Source: JBFJKD01 sp041600415 (GTDB lineage Bacteria; Pseudomonadota; Gammaproteobacteria; Pseudomonadales; Porticoccaceae). From it: DNA of 64,000 nt. This document shows, one piece after another, positions 55,345 through 63,672 of this stretch. The DNA lies in assembly GCA_041600415.1 (NCBI GenBank), contig JBFIKF010000002.1:186001-250000 (forward strand), given 5' to 3'. Each line of letters opens with the position of its first letter. The stretch's first letter is position 1. A model generated the notes under the pieces. The model did not search any database and had not been told where the DNA came from. It was given only the letters and a program-made list of their open reading frames with translations. The translations under genes were made by a program, and so were the position numbers.

Positions 55345-55800
55345 CTATCGGTTCCTGGTACAACGGGTTAACAACCGATCCAGATGATTGGCAAATGCCT
55401 GGCGATCCCCCTGGCTGAGGGATGCAGGGCCACAGCCATGCATACCACTGCCCCTCAGCGTATCCATAAAATCCCGCATATTAAGTTTTGCCGTGATGTT
55501 ATCCTGCGTATACACCTCGCCCCGGGGACTAAGAACGAGTGCACCTTTTGCAATCACTTCAGCCGCCAGAGGAATATCACCGGTAATAACCAGATCGCCT
55601 TCGCTAACCCGGTCCACGATTTCGTTATCCGCCACATCGAATCCCGAGGTTACCACCAGGCTTTTAATAAAGCGGGATCCAGGAGTGCGCAATGGCTGAT
55701 TGGCCACCAGCGTCAGCATCACCTGGGCGCGCTGCGCCGCCCGGTATAAAATATCCTTGATCACTACCGGACAGGCGTCCGCGTCCACCCATATTTCCAT
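55345..55800 (-). CDS. yaiI: YaiI/YqxD family protein (UPF0178/DUF188)
   Basis: A 151-residue protein of the DUF188 family, a PIN-like fold: it begins MEIWVDADACPVVIKDILYRAA with conserved acidic residues, then GFDVADNEIVDRVSEGDLVITGDIPLAAEVIAKG and GEVYTQDNI. A nuclease-like function is suspected for the family, but none is proven to my knowledge. Length is typical. It is 42 bp upstream of nothing on its strand and is followed only by non-coding DNA, so it may be co-transcribed with the diguanylate cyclase gene that precedes it by 42 bp. Confidence 0.92.
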   Translation of the reverse strand: MEIWVDADACPVVIKDILYRAAQRAQVMLTLVANQPLRTPGSRFIKSLVVTSGFDVADNEIVDRVSEGDLVITGDIPLAAEVIAKGALVLSPRGEVYTQDNITAKLNMRDFMDTLRGSGMHGCGPASLSQGDRQAFANHLDRLLTRCTRNR

Positions 55801-55842
55801 TAGATGCCGCTAGCTGGAAAATGCCGGAGGCGCAGTATGAAA

Positions 55843-56724
55843 TTACTCATCGGAAATTAACGCAGCCCACTGTTGTGCGAGGTATTCTTTATAAACGATA
55901 TTGTTTTTCCCTGATTTTTTAACCTCGTACATTATCTGATCCGCTATACCCAATGCCGTATCAACGCTCGGCGGCACAGGGTTAAAGACCGCAACACCTA
56001 CACTGAACCCGATGGGCCACTGATTAGCGGTAGCGTCGGCCACCAGCTCCCGGTGTATCTTGTTAAACACTACTTCGGCGGCCGTACGGTCCGATTCGGG
56101 CAAAAATACTGCGAACTCATCCCCACCAATGCGGCCCACCACATCGCTGGCGCGTACGCTGCCCGTCAGTATACGGCTTACCGACTGCAGAACCCGATCG
56201 CCTTCCCCGTGGCCAAATTTATCATTGATCGCCTTAAAGTTGTCGATATCTATGTAGGCCAGGACAACGGCCCGGTTATTGCGACGAGCCAGCAACAGCA
56301 TACGCTCACAGGTATCCCGCAGGGCGCGCGCATTCAACGCGCCAGTCAGAGCATCGGTGCGCGCCAGCCGCTGTTCAATACGCAAATGTTCTTTTAATTC
56401 CACCAATAGATATGTGGTTACCACAAAAAAACCGAAACGCACCATCGTATTCCAGAAGGGAATGAACGTATTGCTGTAACCCGCGCCGGAGGTAATTTCA
56501 ACCAGGCACCACACCACCGCAGACAGGCCACAGAACACAAAACCCGCCCCGGGTTGTGCGTACCAGGCCACCAGTACAATGGGCGCCAGATAGAACACCG
56601 AGAATGACAGTTCGTACCAACTAAAATAATCCGCCGCACCCACCAGTACAGTTGCCCCAAGACCAATTAACATGACCTGTACGGGGGATCTGGCGCTAAT
56701 AATTTTTTGTAACTTATTGAGCAT
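55843..56724 (-). CDS. Membrane-bound diguanylate cyclase (GGDEF)
   Basis: A 293-residue protein with an N-terminal membrane region of about four to five helices (residues 15-115, MLIGLGATVLVGAADYFSWYELSFSVFYLAPIVLVAWYA) and a GGDEF domain (about 125-285). The active motif GGDEF is intact in GRIGGDEFAVFL, and an RxxD inhibitory site (RASD) lies five residues before it, so the enzyme should make c-di-GMP and be product-inhibited. No sensory domain other than the membrane part is seen. AGAGGG lies upstream of the ATG. Confidence 0.9.
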   Translation of the reverse strand: MLNKLQKIISARSPVQVMLIGLGATVLVGAADYFSWYELSFSVFYLAPIVLVAWYAQPGAGFVFCGLSAVVWCLVEITSGAGYSNTFIPFWNTMVRFGFFVVTTYLLVELKEHLRIEQRLARTDALTGALNARALRDTCERMLLLARRNNRAVVLAYIDIDNFKAINDKFGHGEGDRVLQSVSRILTGSVRASDVVGRIGGDEFAVFLPESDRTAAEVVFNKIHRELVADATANQWPIGFSVGVAVFNPVPPSVDTALGIADQIMYEVKKSGKNNIVYKEYLAQQWAALISDE

Positions 56725-56968
56725 AGTACGAATCCCTCTGGAAATATTTTCGCCACGCGTACTATCAGGGCACCATAATCTGAGTACGCCGCGGGGAGTC
56801 TATTTGACGTCGAGTCACCATCGCGAGTCACCCTTCACCAACTCCTCTGATTGTCTCACGAAATTCGACAACTCCCAACGGAACCCAAACTCGGTACGGG
56901 GCGCCCTTTGTTGCAACGCTCCGCCATTGGTGACTTTGCCAACAGCTGTGCCCCTGCGCAATTACAAC

Positions 56969-57017
56969 AAAAAAGCCTCCGAAAATACCGGGCTAAACTG
57001 CCAGTATTCCGGAGGCT
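56969..57017 (-). terminator. Intrinsic terminator after the 567-residue protein gene
   Basis: On the minus strand AGCCTCCGGAATAC and GTATTTTCGGAGGCT form a long stem with one bulge and a 15-base loop, followed by TTTTTT (complement of 56969-56974). It lies about 55 bases after the stop codon at 57071. The remainder of the 346-bp space between 56725 and 57070 holds no gene. Confidence 0.85.
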
Positions 57018-57070
57018 AATCGTACACCTGATGGCCAATTGGAATGCGTAACCACCAGACAACTAAGGTT

Positions 57071-58774
57071 CTAGCCAAACAATTTTTTGGTTTGCTTCAT
57101 GGCCTGATTATATGTTGCCGATAATTCCTGTAGCCCGGCTTCGGCACCCTCTGACAAATGCTTCTCGAGTTTTTCGGCATTGAGTTTGCGCAAGCGTTTG
57201 AGGCTGGCTTCTACCCCACCTTCTTCACCCTGCAATACTCGGGACACCGCGCGCACCATGCCGCCCAGAACAGCGGCTTCAAATACATCGGGTGGTGGAC
57301 AAGTCAGACAGGGATCGGGACGGGGCGGAGAGGGCCGTTTCGGAAGAGGTACGGCCAAGTAGCGTTCTATCACCCGCTCCTGTAGCGCGACATCTAGCAA
57401 GCCAAGCCGATCAATGACAAACTGTGTTACCCAACAGGAGCCGTAGAGTTTGTGCAAGTGATGGCGCAGACTATGCCCAAGCTCGAACAGATCCGCTTTC
57501 CAGTGATACTCGACAATTCCCGGATAAGCGTAAAAACTCTCGAGCAAGTGTATGTGAAAACAATGTCGGGAAATAGATTGAGGTGCCAGCCACACCGCCA
57601 GGTTCAGGTAGTAGCGTTTGATTTTTTCCCAGTTATCACCCCCCGCCGTCTCAATCTGTGTGATATTGATATTCATCCAGTGATGCCAGGTGGAATCCGT
57701 GGCGGCGCGACCCACATTGACCCGATGCCCATCGTAAACACTAATCATGGCAAACCGTTTTGCGGGTGAATCACCTTTTTCGTGCCACAAAGGTGGATCC
57801 GCCAATGTTCGTCCGTGGGCAATAACCATCGGCAGTGGTTGCACCGCACCAACAGACGGATACTCGTCGCCACTGACGCCGCCACCGAAGTTATAGGTGT
57901 TGGTTAGCGTGATGCTGGCCAGACCCACATCCGGCTGCGGTACATGATCGAATACCACGCCCTCGTGAGGATGATCTGGCATCACATTAATCGGTCCCAA
58001 GCTCGGGTGACAGAGCACCGGGTGCGGACGTCGATGTATGTGCCAGAAATGATGCACCGATAACCACGGCACCCAATCTATGATTTGTGGTAACGCGTCG
58101 CTCTGCCTCGCGAACTCAATCACTTCGGTGCCGGCCAATTCCCCCGGGTTATTAGGTCGGTTGGTGTCAATCCGTGCCGGCGAATTTATTGGTGGCACAT
58201 GTTGTGCGTTGGTCCAGGCGCGCATGCTGCCGATACGAGGAATCCGGGAACACATAGGCGCCCCCAGAAAATCGTGATCGCCTGTCGCAAACACACCACC
58301 GCCGTTATTCATCCAGGTCGTCAGCACCGCGAGTTCGGCGTCAGTGGCTGGTAAAGAACCGGACAGATTGATCTCCGCGTCATTGGTGGGTGGGACAAAC
58401 GCAGCATGGGGTTTAAATCCAAAGCACCAGACTTCATCGTAATGGCTGATTACATGGGAACTATCCGGCAACGTGCTGTTAAAACGAAACGCCAGATATT
58501 TCGCATTAGTACCCGTTGGGCTCGCCACCACAGAAAATGTTCCAGCGGACCGCTGTGCCACATCGACATGAAAATGCATACAACCAACACTTGTCTCGCG
58601 CAGCAATCGAATCACCCGTTCAATACCGAACGCGTTGGCACCGGGTGACAAACTGATCTCAGTGTCCACGACAATGAGCAATCGCACGTGCTTGTGCAGG
58701 TATTTTTTTATGTAATCGGCCAGGGCCGGGCGTGCAATATCTATCACAGAATGTAAATCCAGATCACCATCCAT
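57071..58774 (-). CDS. Unrecognised 567-residue protein
   Basis: No family is recognised with confidence. The N-terminal third looks like an alpha/beta (Rossmann or glutamine-amidotransferase-like) domain: strand VRLLIVVDTEI (29-39), helix FGIERVIRLLRET, HYDEVWCFGF, then a helix and loop LTTWMNNGGGVFATGDHDFLG (151-171) resembling the nucleophile turn of class I amidotransferase-like folds but without cysteine. A histidine-rich middle (VHHFWHIHRRPHPVLCHP) and HYWHK-like YHWKADLFELGHSLRHHLHKLYG follow, then a proline-rich link PKRPSPPRPDPCLTCPPPD and a charged helical tail. No signal peptide. GGAGG precedes the ATG, and a 12-base palindrome lies upstream. Confidence 0.75.
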   Translation of the reverse strand: MDGDLDLHSVIDIARPALADYIKKYLHKHVRLLIVVDTEISLSPGANAFGIERVIRLLRETSVGCMHFHVDVAQRSAGTFSVVASPTGTNAKYLAFRFNSTLPDSSHVISHYDEVWCFGFKPHAAFVPPTNDAEINLSGSLPATDAELAVLTTWMNNGGGVFATGDHDFLGAPMCSRIPRIGSMRAWTNAQHVPPINSPARIDTNRPNNPGELAGTEVIEFARQSDALPQIIDWVPWLSVHHFWHIHRRPHPVLCHPSLGPINVMPDHPHEGVVFDHVPQPDVGLASITLTNTYNFGGGVSGDEYPSVGAVQPLPMVIAHGRTLADPPLWHEKGDSPAKRFAMISVYDGHRVNVGRAATDSTWHHWMNINITQIETAGGDNWEKIKRYYLNLAVWLAPQSISRHCFHIHLLESFYAYPGIVEYHWKADLFELGHSLRHHLHKLYGSCWVTQFVIDRLGLLDVALQERVIERYLAVPLPKRPSPPRPDPCLTCPPPDVFEAAVLGGMVRAVSRVLQGEEGGVEASLKRLRKLNAEKLEKHLSEGAEAGLQELSATYNQAMKQTKKLFG

Positions 58775-58791
58775 AGAAACCTCCAGAAAAA

Positions 58792-58803
58792 TTCACGCGT
58801 GAA
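58792..58803. promoter_or_regulatory. Perfect 12-base palindrome upstream of the unrecognised gene
   Basis: TTCACGCGTGAA is self-complementary over 12 bases and ends 18 bases before the ATG at 58774. A half copy, TTCACGC, recurs at 58874-58880. Placement near the start codon fits an operator, but no regulator is identified. Confidence 0.45.
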
Positions 58804-58994
58804 AAATCAAGCTTCCAGTCTCAATTATCGCGTTTTACATAGGCGCACTCCCTTTCGATGTTGGGTAAGGTTTATTTCACGCAGGCAGTAAAGTGCGACG
58901 GTACAACTATCGAGCCAATAATAGAGAATAACTTTCACAACAGCCTAACAGACACCTTACAACGCAGCGTTTTGCGCGGCAGAAAATCCCTGTT

Positions 58995-59023
58995 AAAAAG
59001 GCCACCCAGTGTATGCGGTGGCC
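58995..59023 (-). terminator. Intrinsic terminator after the VWA protein gene
   Basis: On the minus strand GGCCACC and GGTGGCC form a perfect 7-base G/C-rich stem around a 10-base loop, followed by TTTTT. It lies about 42 bases after the stop of the von Willebrand A gene, so that gene and the 567-residue gene are separate transcripts. Confidence 0.88.
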
Positions 59024-59064
59024 CGCTTTCATGTGAGAATCCACGAAAGTAAATCTGCAGCTAT

Positions 59065-60192
59065 TTACTGCGAACCTGAAGCCTCCGGGTCGTTACAGTC
59101 CGGCGTCAGCTCACGGTTGTTATAGTCGTCAAGGATACCCGCCAGCGCATTCAAACTGCTGTTCTTGGTATAGCTCCCCAGAAGGTTCACTCCGACCAGG
59201 GCCGTGTCGGCGGCCACCACTGTGTCGTTGATAAACGCCGGGTTGGAGCCATTGGCAATATTTAGCAATGTCGCAATCAACTGGTGAGCGAGAATCAGGT
59301 AGGAATTACCTCTCTTCGGGGGCGTGGTGAGAATTTCCAGCAATTGCGCCTGGTCATAGACAGTTCCACCGATGGTCAACTCCGTAACGGGCCAATCCTC
59401 CTCGTGATTTTTCCAGTAGCCCTGGGACAGCGGACAACCGTCTGCTGAACTACCACAGGCAGCGATCAGGTCAGTGATAACCGTGTCCGTACCCGATCCG
59501 TCGCTCGGGGTGATAGCGAATACCCCCCCGGTGGTGACCGCGTAGTTGTTCATAATACCGACCACAGTGGGACTGGGAGAGCTGGCATTGTAAATCGCCG
59601 AGATACTGATGCCCGCGGCGGAGGCGTCACTGGCCACCCGGGCGGCATTGACGTCGTCCACTCCTGGAGTAAACGTGTCATCACAGCCACCGGGCAAATT
59701 ATCGGTCAACATAATGGCCAGCTTGTCGGCGCCCGGGCGGAATCCGGCACTGTTAAACAGCACGCCGGCACAACCCGCTCCCGAGGCCGTATCCGAGCCA
59801 TTAACCACCATATCCAGAGCGGCATCGGAAGCCTCTGGACCACCGGCGCCGCCTGTAGCAGTCAGGGCGCCAACCCCTGTGAGCACGGCGGCACCATTGA
59901 CGGGAGCGAGGTCAACAACCGTTGCGGGATTGTCCTTAAAGGTAACCAGGCCCATCTGATAGTCTCCACCGGAGGCGGTAACAACATCCGCAGCAATACT
60001 GGCGATGCCCGCCTGAATATTGGTGATGGCACCGCCCATACTGCCGGTATCATCGACCACGAACACCACATCCATGGGTCCACAAACCCCTTCTTCCACA
60101 GCTACCGTAGGCGCGCTAAAGCCCAGGCCGAAGCTCAGGCAGCCCATTGCGGTTAACAGGGGTAGTTTTCTTGGTAAACGTTGCCTATCCAT
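59065..60192 (-). CDS. Secreted von Willebrand factor A domain protein
   Basis: A 375-residue exported protein. The signal peptide is residues 1-32 (LPLLTAMGCLSFGLGFSAPTVA). A VWA domain (about 38-245) opens with DVVFVVDDTGSMGG, a metal-ion-dependent adhesion site around D47/D48, and has MLTDNLPGG later. A second module (about 252-368) begins CPLSQGYWKNHEEDWPVTELTIGG, a motif that recurs as a C-terminal module in other secreted bacterial proteins, and contains an AHQLIATLLNIANG helix. AAGGAAC precedes the ATG. Adhesion or surface scaffolding is plausible. No sorting signal such as PEP-CTERM is visible. Ligand unknown. Confidence 0.82.
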   Translation of the reverse strand: MDRQRLPRKLPLLTAMGCLSFGLGFSAPTVAVEEGVCGPMDVVFVVDDTGSMGGAITNIQAGIASIAADVVTASGGDYQMGLVTFKDNPATVVDLAPVNGAAVLTGVGALTATGGAGGPEASDAALDMVVNGSDTASGAGCAGVLFNSAGFRPGADKLAIMLTDNLPGGCDDTFTPGVDDVNAARVASDASAAGISISAIYNASSPSPTVVGIMNNYAVTTGGVFAITPSDGSGTDTVITDLIAACGSSADGCPLSQGYWKNHEEDWPVTELTIGGTVYDQAQLLEILTTPPKRGNSYLILAHQLIATLLNIANGSNPAFINDTVVAADTALVGVNLLGSYTKNSSLNALAGILDDYNNRELTPDCNDPEASGSQ

Positions 60193-60501
60193 AACAAAGT
60201 TCCTTTTGTTTGATTACGTTGATTACCGGTACACCAGGGGGCGTATCGGTCCAGCTCGGTGAATTACCAGCCTGGCGTCCATCAAAGCTATTACCCAAAC
60301 TGACACCGAACAATTTGCAGACCGCAATCAGCAGCACAGTCACTCCACAAAGTCCGTGTACCCGGGCAGCTCTGCCGTCTAGTCTTCACTCTCCAGACCG
60401 GTAGCTTTCCGACCCCGCATCACTGCGAGTTTGGCTTTTTCCTTGTATCTGCCCCCTGAGTATAGTCAACAAATTTCAGATTTGACCACCAGGTTTTCCA
60501 G

Positions 60502-60528
60502 GATATTGAATATTTAAATATTGATATC
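60502..60528. repeat. AT-rich palindrome
   Basis: AATATTTAAATATT (60509-60522) is a perfect 14-base palindrome, flanked by GATAT on the left and ATATC on the right, offset by one base. It could be a protein-binding site or an easily melted region. It is about 310 bp upstream of the VWA gene start. Confidence 0.6.
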
Positions 60529-60609
60529 TCAACGCTACCTGGTGCAAAGGCGATTGGGGGAGCCATAAGGATTCTCGGGCCCTGGGGTTTTTCACCCGAG
60601 CATTAGCAT

Positions 60610-60642
60610 TTGTTATATAAATATTTTTTATATTTACAACAA
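60610..60642. repeat. AT-rich hairpin
   Basis: TTGTT...TAAATAT-TTTTT-ATATTTA...AACAA: a 7-base inner stem with a 5-base loop and a 5-base outer stem, separated by a small internal loop. Confidence 0.55.
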
Positions 60643-60814
60643 ACCTGGTGGGGGTCCGATTAGGGAATTTGAAACCCCTATACCGGCTTGCCGAGCAGGG
60701 TCGGCAAGAATTAGTGAAGTCGTCGGAATCGTCCCATGGAATTTACGTGCCTGCGGATTTTTTGATGAAATATCCTCTATCTCGCGGCAACATCAATTTA
60801 TATTTGCGCCCGGC

Positions 60815-60844
60815 TCCGGGGTCAGGTACTTCACCTGCCCCGGA
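60815..60844. repeat. GC-rich REP-like hairpin
   Basis: TCCGGGG-T-CAGGT pairs with ACCTG-CCCCGGA through 12 bases with one bulged T and the loop ACTTC. There is no T run on either side, so it is not a standard terminator. The GGGGTCAG core also occurs at 54612-54619 after nspC and resembles the termini of REP elements mobilised by REP-associated tyrosine transposases. Confidence 0.6.
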
Positions 60845-60874
60845 CCACCGGCAGAGCCAGCTGTTGCCAGAAAC

Positions 60875-60985
60875 CTAGCCCACTACATTCGCCACAGTAA
60901 TCGCGACGAACATCACCACCACCAACGCCGCCACGGTCATTACAATCCCCATCCAAACCTGTTTATCGCTAGTTGTTGCGCTCAT
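60875..60985 (-). CDS. 36-residue single-helix membrane peptide
   Basis: ATG at 60985 opens a 36-codon frame ending with TAG at 60875. GGAG stands seven bases before the start, a good ribosome site. The peptide begins MSATTSDKQVW and continues as one strongly hydrophobic helix rich in valine (about residues 12-35, ending FVAITVANVVG). The layout, a short polar N-terminus then a single membrane span, is typical of small membrane subunits or regulators. No family is recognised. It stands alone about 190 bp downstream of the HDOD gene on the same strand. Confidence 0.6.
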   Translation of the reverse strand: MSATTSDKQVWMGIVMTVAALVVVMFVAITVANVVG

Positions 60986-61176
60986 GGTCATTCTCCACAT
61001 GCCAGTGTCAATGAACACAGATTACGATAAAGCGAGGTTTTCACCTTTGACCGATATCAACAAAAAGCGAGAATGCAACTAACGGAAACGGGACGCTTTG
61101 ACTACCCCGCGAAAAAAATCGTGGTGCGATCAGTTCGCGGAGGAGGCCGAACCCGAAGACCAGTACCGAGGACCGG

Positions 61177-62082
61177 CTAACCGCCTCCCAGTGCCTGCAT
61201 AATGGACATCACTTCCTGTTCAGATGCCGCGAGCATTTCTTCAGCAATGACAGGTGTTAATTTAAGCCGCTCCATGGATGGGAACGATGCCCAGTCCATT
61301 AAGCTCTGTCCCTCCTGCCAAGCATGCGCCAGCAAATTGGCAACAATGACCACGTCAGTCAAATCCGCGCTACCAACATGGGAACGCTCGATAATCTCAT
61401 GCTCATCGGCCACCATCACAAAAGCTTCGTCAAAATTCCAGGCTTGCAATATGGCCGAACCCACGCCGGTATGCCAATTTTCCAGCACCTCTTCAAGCGC
61501 CGTTGGGTGTGCAAATAACTCTGGGTGTTGGCGCGAACGACTTAATATGTATAGTTTACCTATGTCGTGCAGCAACCCGGCCAGCATTGCTTCGTCAGGT
61601 TTAAGTTTGGTTAGTTTCCTTGCCAACACCTGGGACAGGGCCGCCACTTCAAGGCTGTGCTGCCACAGGTTTTCCATGTGCGTCCGCACCGTATCATCGC
61701 CATTGTTATTGACGGCCATCAGTTGTTCCATGGCAATTGCCGCAGCGGTATTGCGCGCCATGGTGAAGCCCAGACGAGTGATTGCAGTGCGCACATCCTT
61801 GACCGATTCCCCACTGCGATTGGGATAAGCCGCCGAGTTGGCCACCTTTAATAGCCGCGCGGAAAGTACTGGTTCCGAACTGATCACCACCGCCACCTGT
61901 TCGGCGGAAACATCGGGTTTATCCAGTATTTCCTTGACTCGCAGGGCGATGTCTGGAAATGCCGGTAGCTCGAGCTCTCCAGAAGATAATTCGACACTCA
62001 ACGCCTGCACAAACGCAAAACCAGTTTGAGCGGTATTTGGCGCAGCTGCCTTGTTCACTGCAGTTTGCGTGGCGCTAGACAT
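61177..62082 (-). CDS. HDOD-domain signalling protein
   Basis: About 301 residues with an HDOD domain (about residues 30-240): LPAFPDIALRVKEILDKPDVSAEQVAVVISSEPVLSARLLKVANSAAY, then VRTAITRLGF, MLAGLLHDIGKLYIL. The HD pair is present (LLHDIGK), but other metal ligands are not those of an active HD-GYP phosphodiesterase. Such proteins act in signalling, often with diguanylate cyclases. The frame opens at 62151, but ATG 62082 (MSSATQTAV) has AGGTGA upstream and is preferred. It follows a GGDEF gene on the same strand, about 130 bp apart. Confidence 0.87.
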   Translation of the reverse strand: MSSATQTAVNKAAAPNTAQTGFAFVQALSVELSSGELELPAFPDIALRVKEILDKPDVSAEQVAVVISSEPVLSARLLKVANSAAYPNRSGESVKDVRTAITRLGFTMARNTAAAIAMEQLMAVNNNGDDTVRTHMENLWQHSLEVAALSQVLARKLTKLKPDEAMLAGLLHDIGKLYILSRSRQHPELFAHPTALEEVLENWHTGVGSAILQAWNFDEAFVMVADEHEIIERSHVGSADLTDVVIVANLLAHAWQEGQSLMDWASFPSMERLKLTPVIAEEMLAASEQEVMSIMQALGGG

Positions 62083-62213
62083 AATTGTCACCTGTACCAC
62101 TGGAGCCTGATAATTCAAATTGTCGGGTAATATTGCGTTGACCAGCGACATTTTTAACGCTATTCGTCATTACCTGTTATCGACACCATTCGTAAAAGCT
62201 GAACCCCAAAAAC

Positions 62214-63578
62214 CTAGCCATCCAGATGGCACAGTATTTTGTTGCGACCACTTTGCTTGCACCTGAGCAACTGATCATCCGCTCGTTTGTACAGCGTCTC
62301 CGCGGTATCGTCCCGCTGAAAATCTGTAAACCCGATCGAAATACTCACGCCGACTCTTTTTCCCTGGTAACCAAAACGGTAATTTTCGATACTTTTGCGC
62401 AGATTCTCGAGGGAAGTCCGCGCCTGCCGGGCGTCGCTGTCAACCATCACGATGGCGAATTCTTCGCCACCGATTCGGCCAAAAAAATCCGTGCTGCGAG
62501 TTTGCTGCTTAATTTTGCTGGTAACCGCCTTTAACACCGTGTCGCCCACCGGATGTCCGTAATCGTCATTGATACGTTTAAAATGATCGATATCCACAAT
62601 CGCCAGGGTCCGCGGTCGCGCTTTATTCCGCCATATCAATAGCTCCTCACCAATGCGTTCATCGTAAGCGCGTCGATTGGGAACCCGGGTCAAACTGTCT
62701 AACCCCACTTCGGCCTGTGCTTTTTCCATCGCCACGCGCATCTCGCTGGCCTGGGTTTCAAGTGCCCCCACCTTGTTCCGTAATGTCTCTGCAACTGCCT
62801 GGGCTTGCTGCGCGCGCGCGCTTTCTGCCTGCACAAAACTTGAAACGCTGTGATCAATGCTGTTCAGTCGGCTTTCAATGGCCTGTTGTAACGTACCCAG
62901 GTCGTCGGCCGCTGCCACTGAAGCTCGCATATGTTTGACTTCGTGATCGACAGCGTCGCTGAAATGACCCCGCTGTCGAGCGCTTTCCTGACGCAAGTTA
63001 TCACCTTCCAGCAAGAACACCGTCAATCCATCCAGACGGGCAACAATATTTTCAAGAAACCCCGAGAGCTCTCTTAGCTGATCGTCTCGATCATCCATAA
63101 GGAGCAGAATTCCAGTGCGAATACCCGCGCTGGCACCCAGCAATTGGTCTGCATTGTCGGCTTCGTCTATCGCCCGCCGCAAACTTTCCTGATCGAGATG
63201 TCTATCCAGTTCCGCGGGTAATTGCTTGAGCAAGTGGGACAGCACCTGCCTGGCCGGTTCCAGCAGGTCCGCCACTGGCCCGGTCACACCCTCATCATTT
63301 AGCGGTGAACTATCGCTGCTACCAACGATTACAGCGGTTGGGACCGCACCGAGTAGCTCATTGATATAAGACAATTTTTTAACCGGTAGCTGATCCTCTT
63401 CCAGACGCACCGGCAACAAACGGATCGCTTCACCCAGTTCTTTGGAGATATCGCGAAAATTAGCCAGAATCGCCGTCGTTTGTCCGTACAATGCATTAGC
63501 AGTGTCCCGCGACTGCTGCTGTAACTGATCAAATTCGCCCAATAACTGGCGATATTTAGCCTTGTAGTCCTCAGACAT
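62214..63578 (-). CDS. Cytoplasmic diguanylate cyclase (GGDEF) with coiled-coil N-terminus
   Basis: A 454-residue soluble protein. Residues 1-280 are mainly helical with coiled-coil character (YRQLLGEFDQLQQQSRD near the start, ARAQQAQAVAETLRNKVGALETQ near the end), and the C-terminal GGDEF domain starts at DSLTRVPNRRAYDERI. The catalytic motif GGEEF is intact, with RSTD as inhibitory site five residues before it. No transmembrane helix or known sensor domain is seen. It may dimerise through the coiled coil. Paired with the downstream HDOD gene. Confidence 0.9.
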   Translation of the reverse strand: MSEDYKAKYRQLLGEFDQLQQQSRDTANALYGQTTAILANFRDISKELGEAIRLLPVRLEEDQLPVKKLSYINELLGAVPTAVIVGSSDSSPLNDEGVTGPVADLLEPARQVLSHLLKQLPAELDRHLDQESLRRAIDEADNADQLLGASAGIRTGILLLMDDRDDQLRELSGFLENIVARLDGLTVFLLEGDNLRQESARQRGHFSDAVDHEVKHMRASVAAADDLGTLQQAIESRLNSIDHSVSSFVQAESARAQQAQAVAETLRNKVGALETQASEMRVAMEKAQAEVGLDSLTRVPNRRAYDERIGEELLIWRNKARPRTLAIVDIDHFKRINDDYGHPVGDTVLKAVTSKIKQQTRSTDFFGRIGGEEFAIVMVDSDARQARTSLENLRKSIENYRFGYQGKRVGVSISIGFTDFQRDDTAETLYKRADDQLLRCKQSGRNKILCHLDG

Positions 63579-63672
63579 GGGTCATTTCCGCGTCGGATGT
63601 CAACAGTCGTGCGCCGCCGGCCCGGCCAGTCGGCCGCGCACAGCGCCAGCGGCAAAACCTTTTCAGGTCTGC

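Larger units (their letters stand above)
60193..60874. other. Non-coding region with several inverted repeats
   Basis: About 680 bp with no convincing gene, upstream of the VWA gene. It contains an AT-rich palindrome (60502-60528), a hairpin CTCGGG/CCCGAG (60574-60600), a longer AT-rich hairpin (60610-60642) and a strong GC-rich hairpin (60815-60844). A 76-codon plus-strand frame from GTG 60648 has no ribosome site. Confidence 0.5.

Noticed and set aside
60648..60878. 76-codon plus-strand frame starting at GTG
   Set aside because: No ribosome site, and it runs through the GC-rich hairpin into the membrane peptide gene on the other strand.
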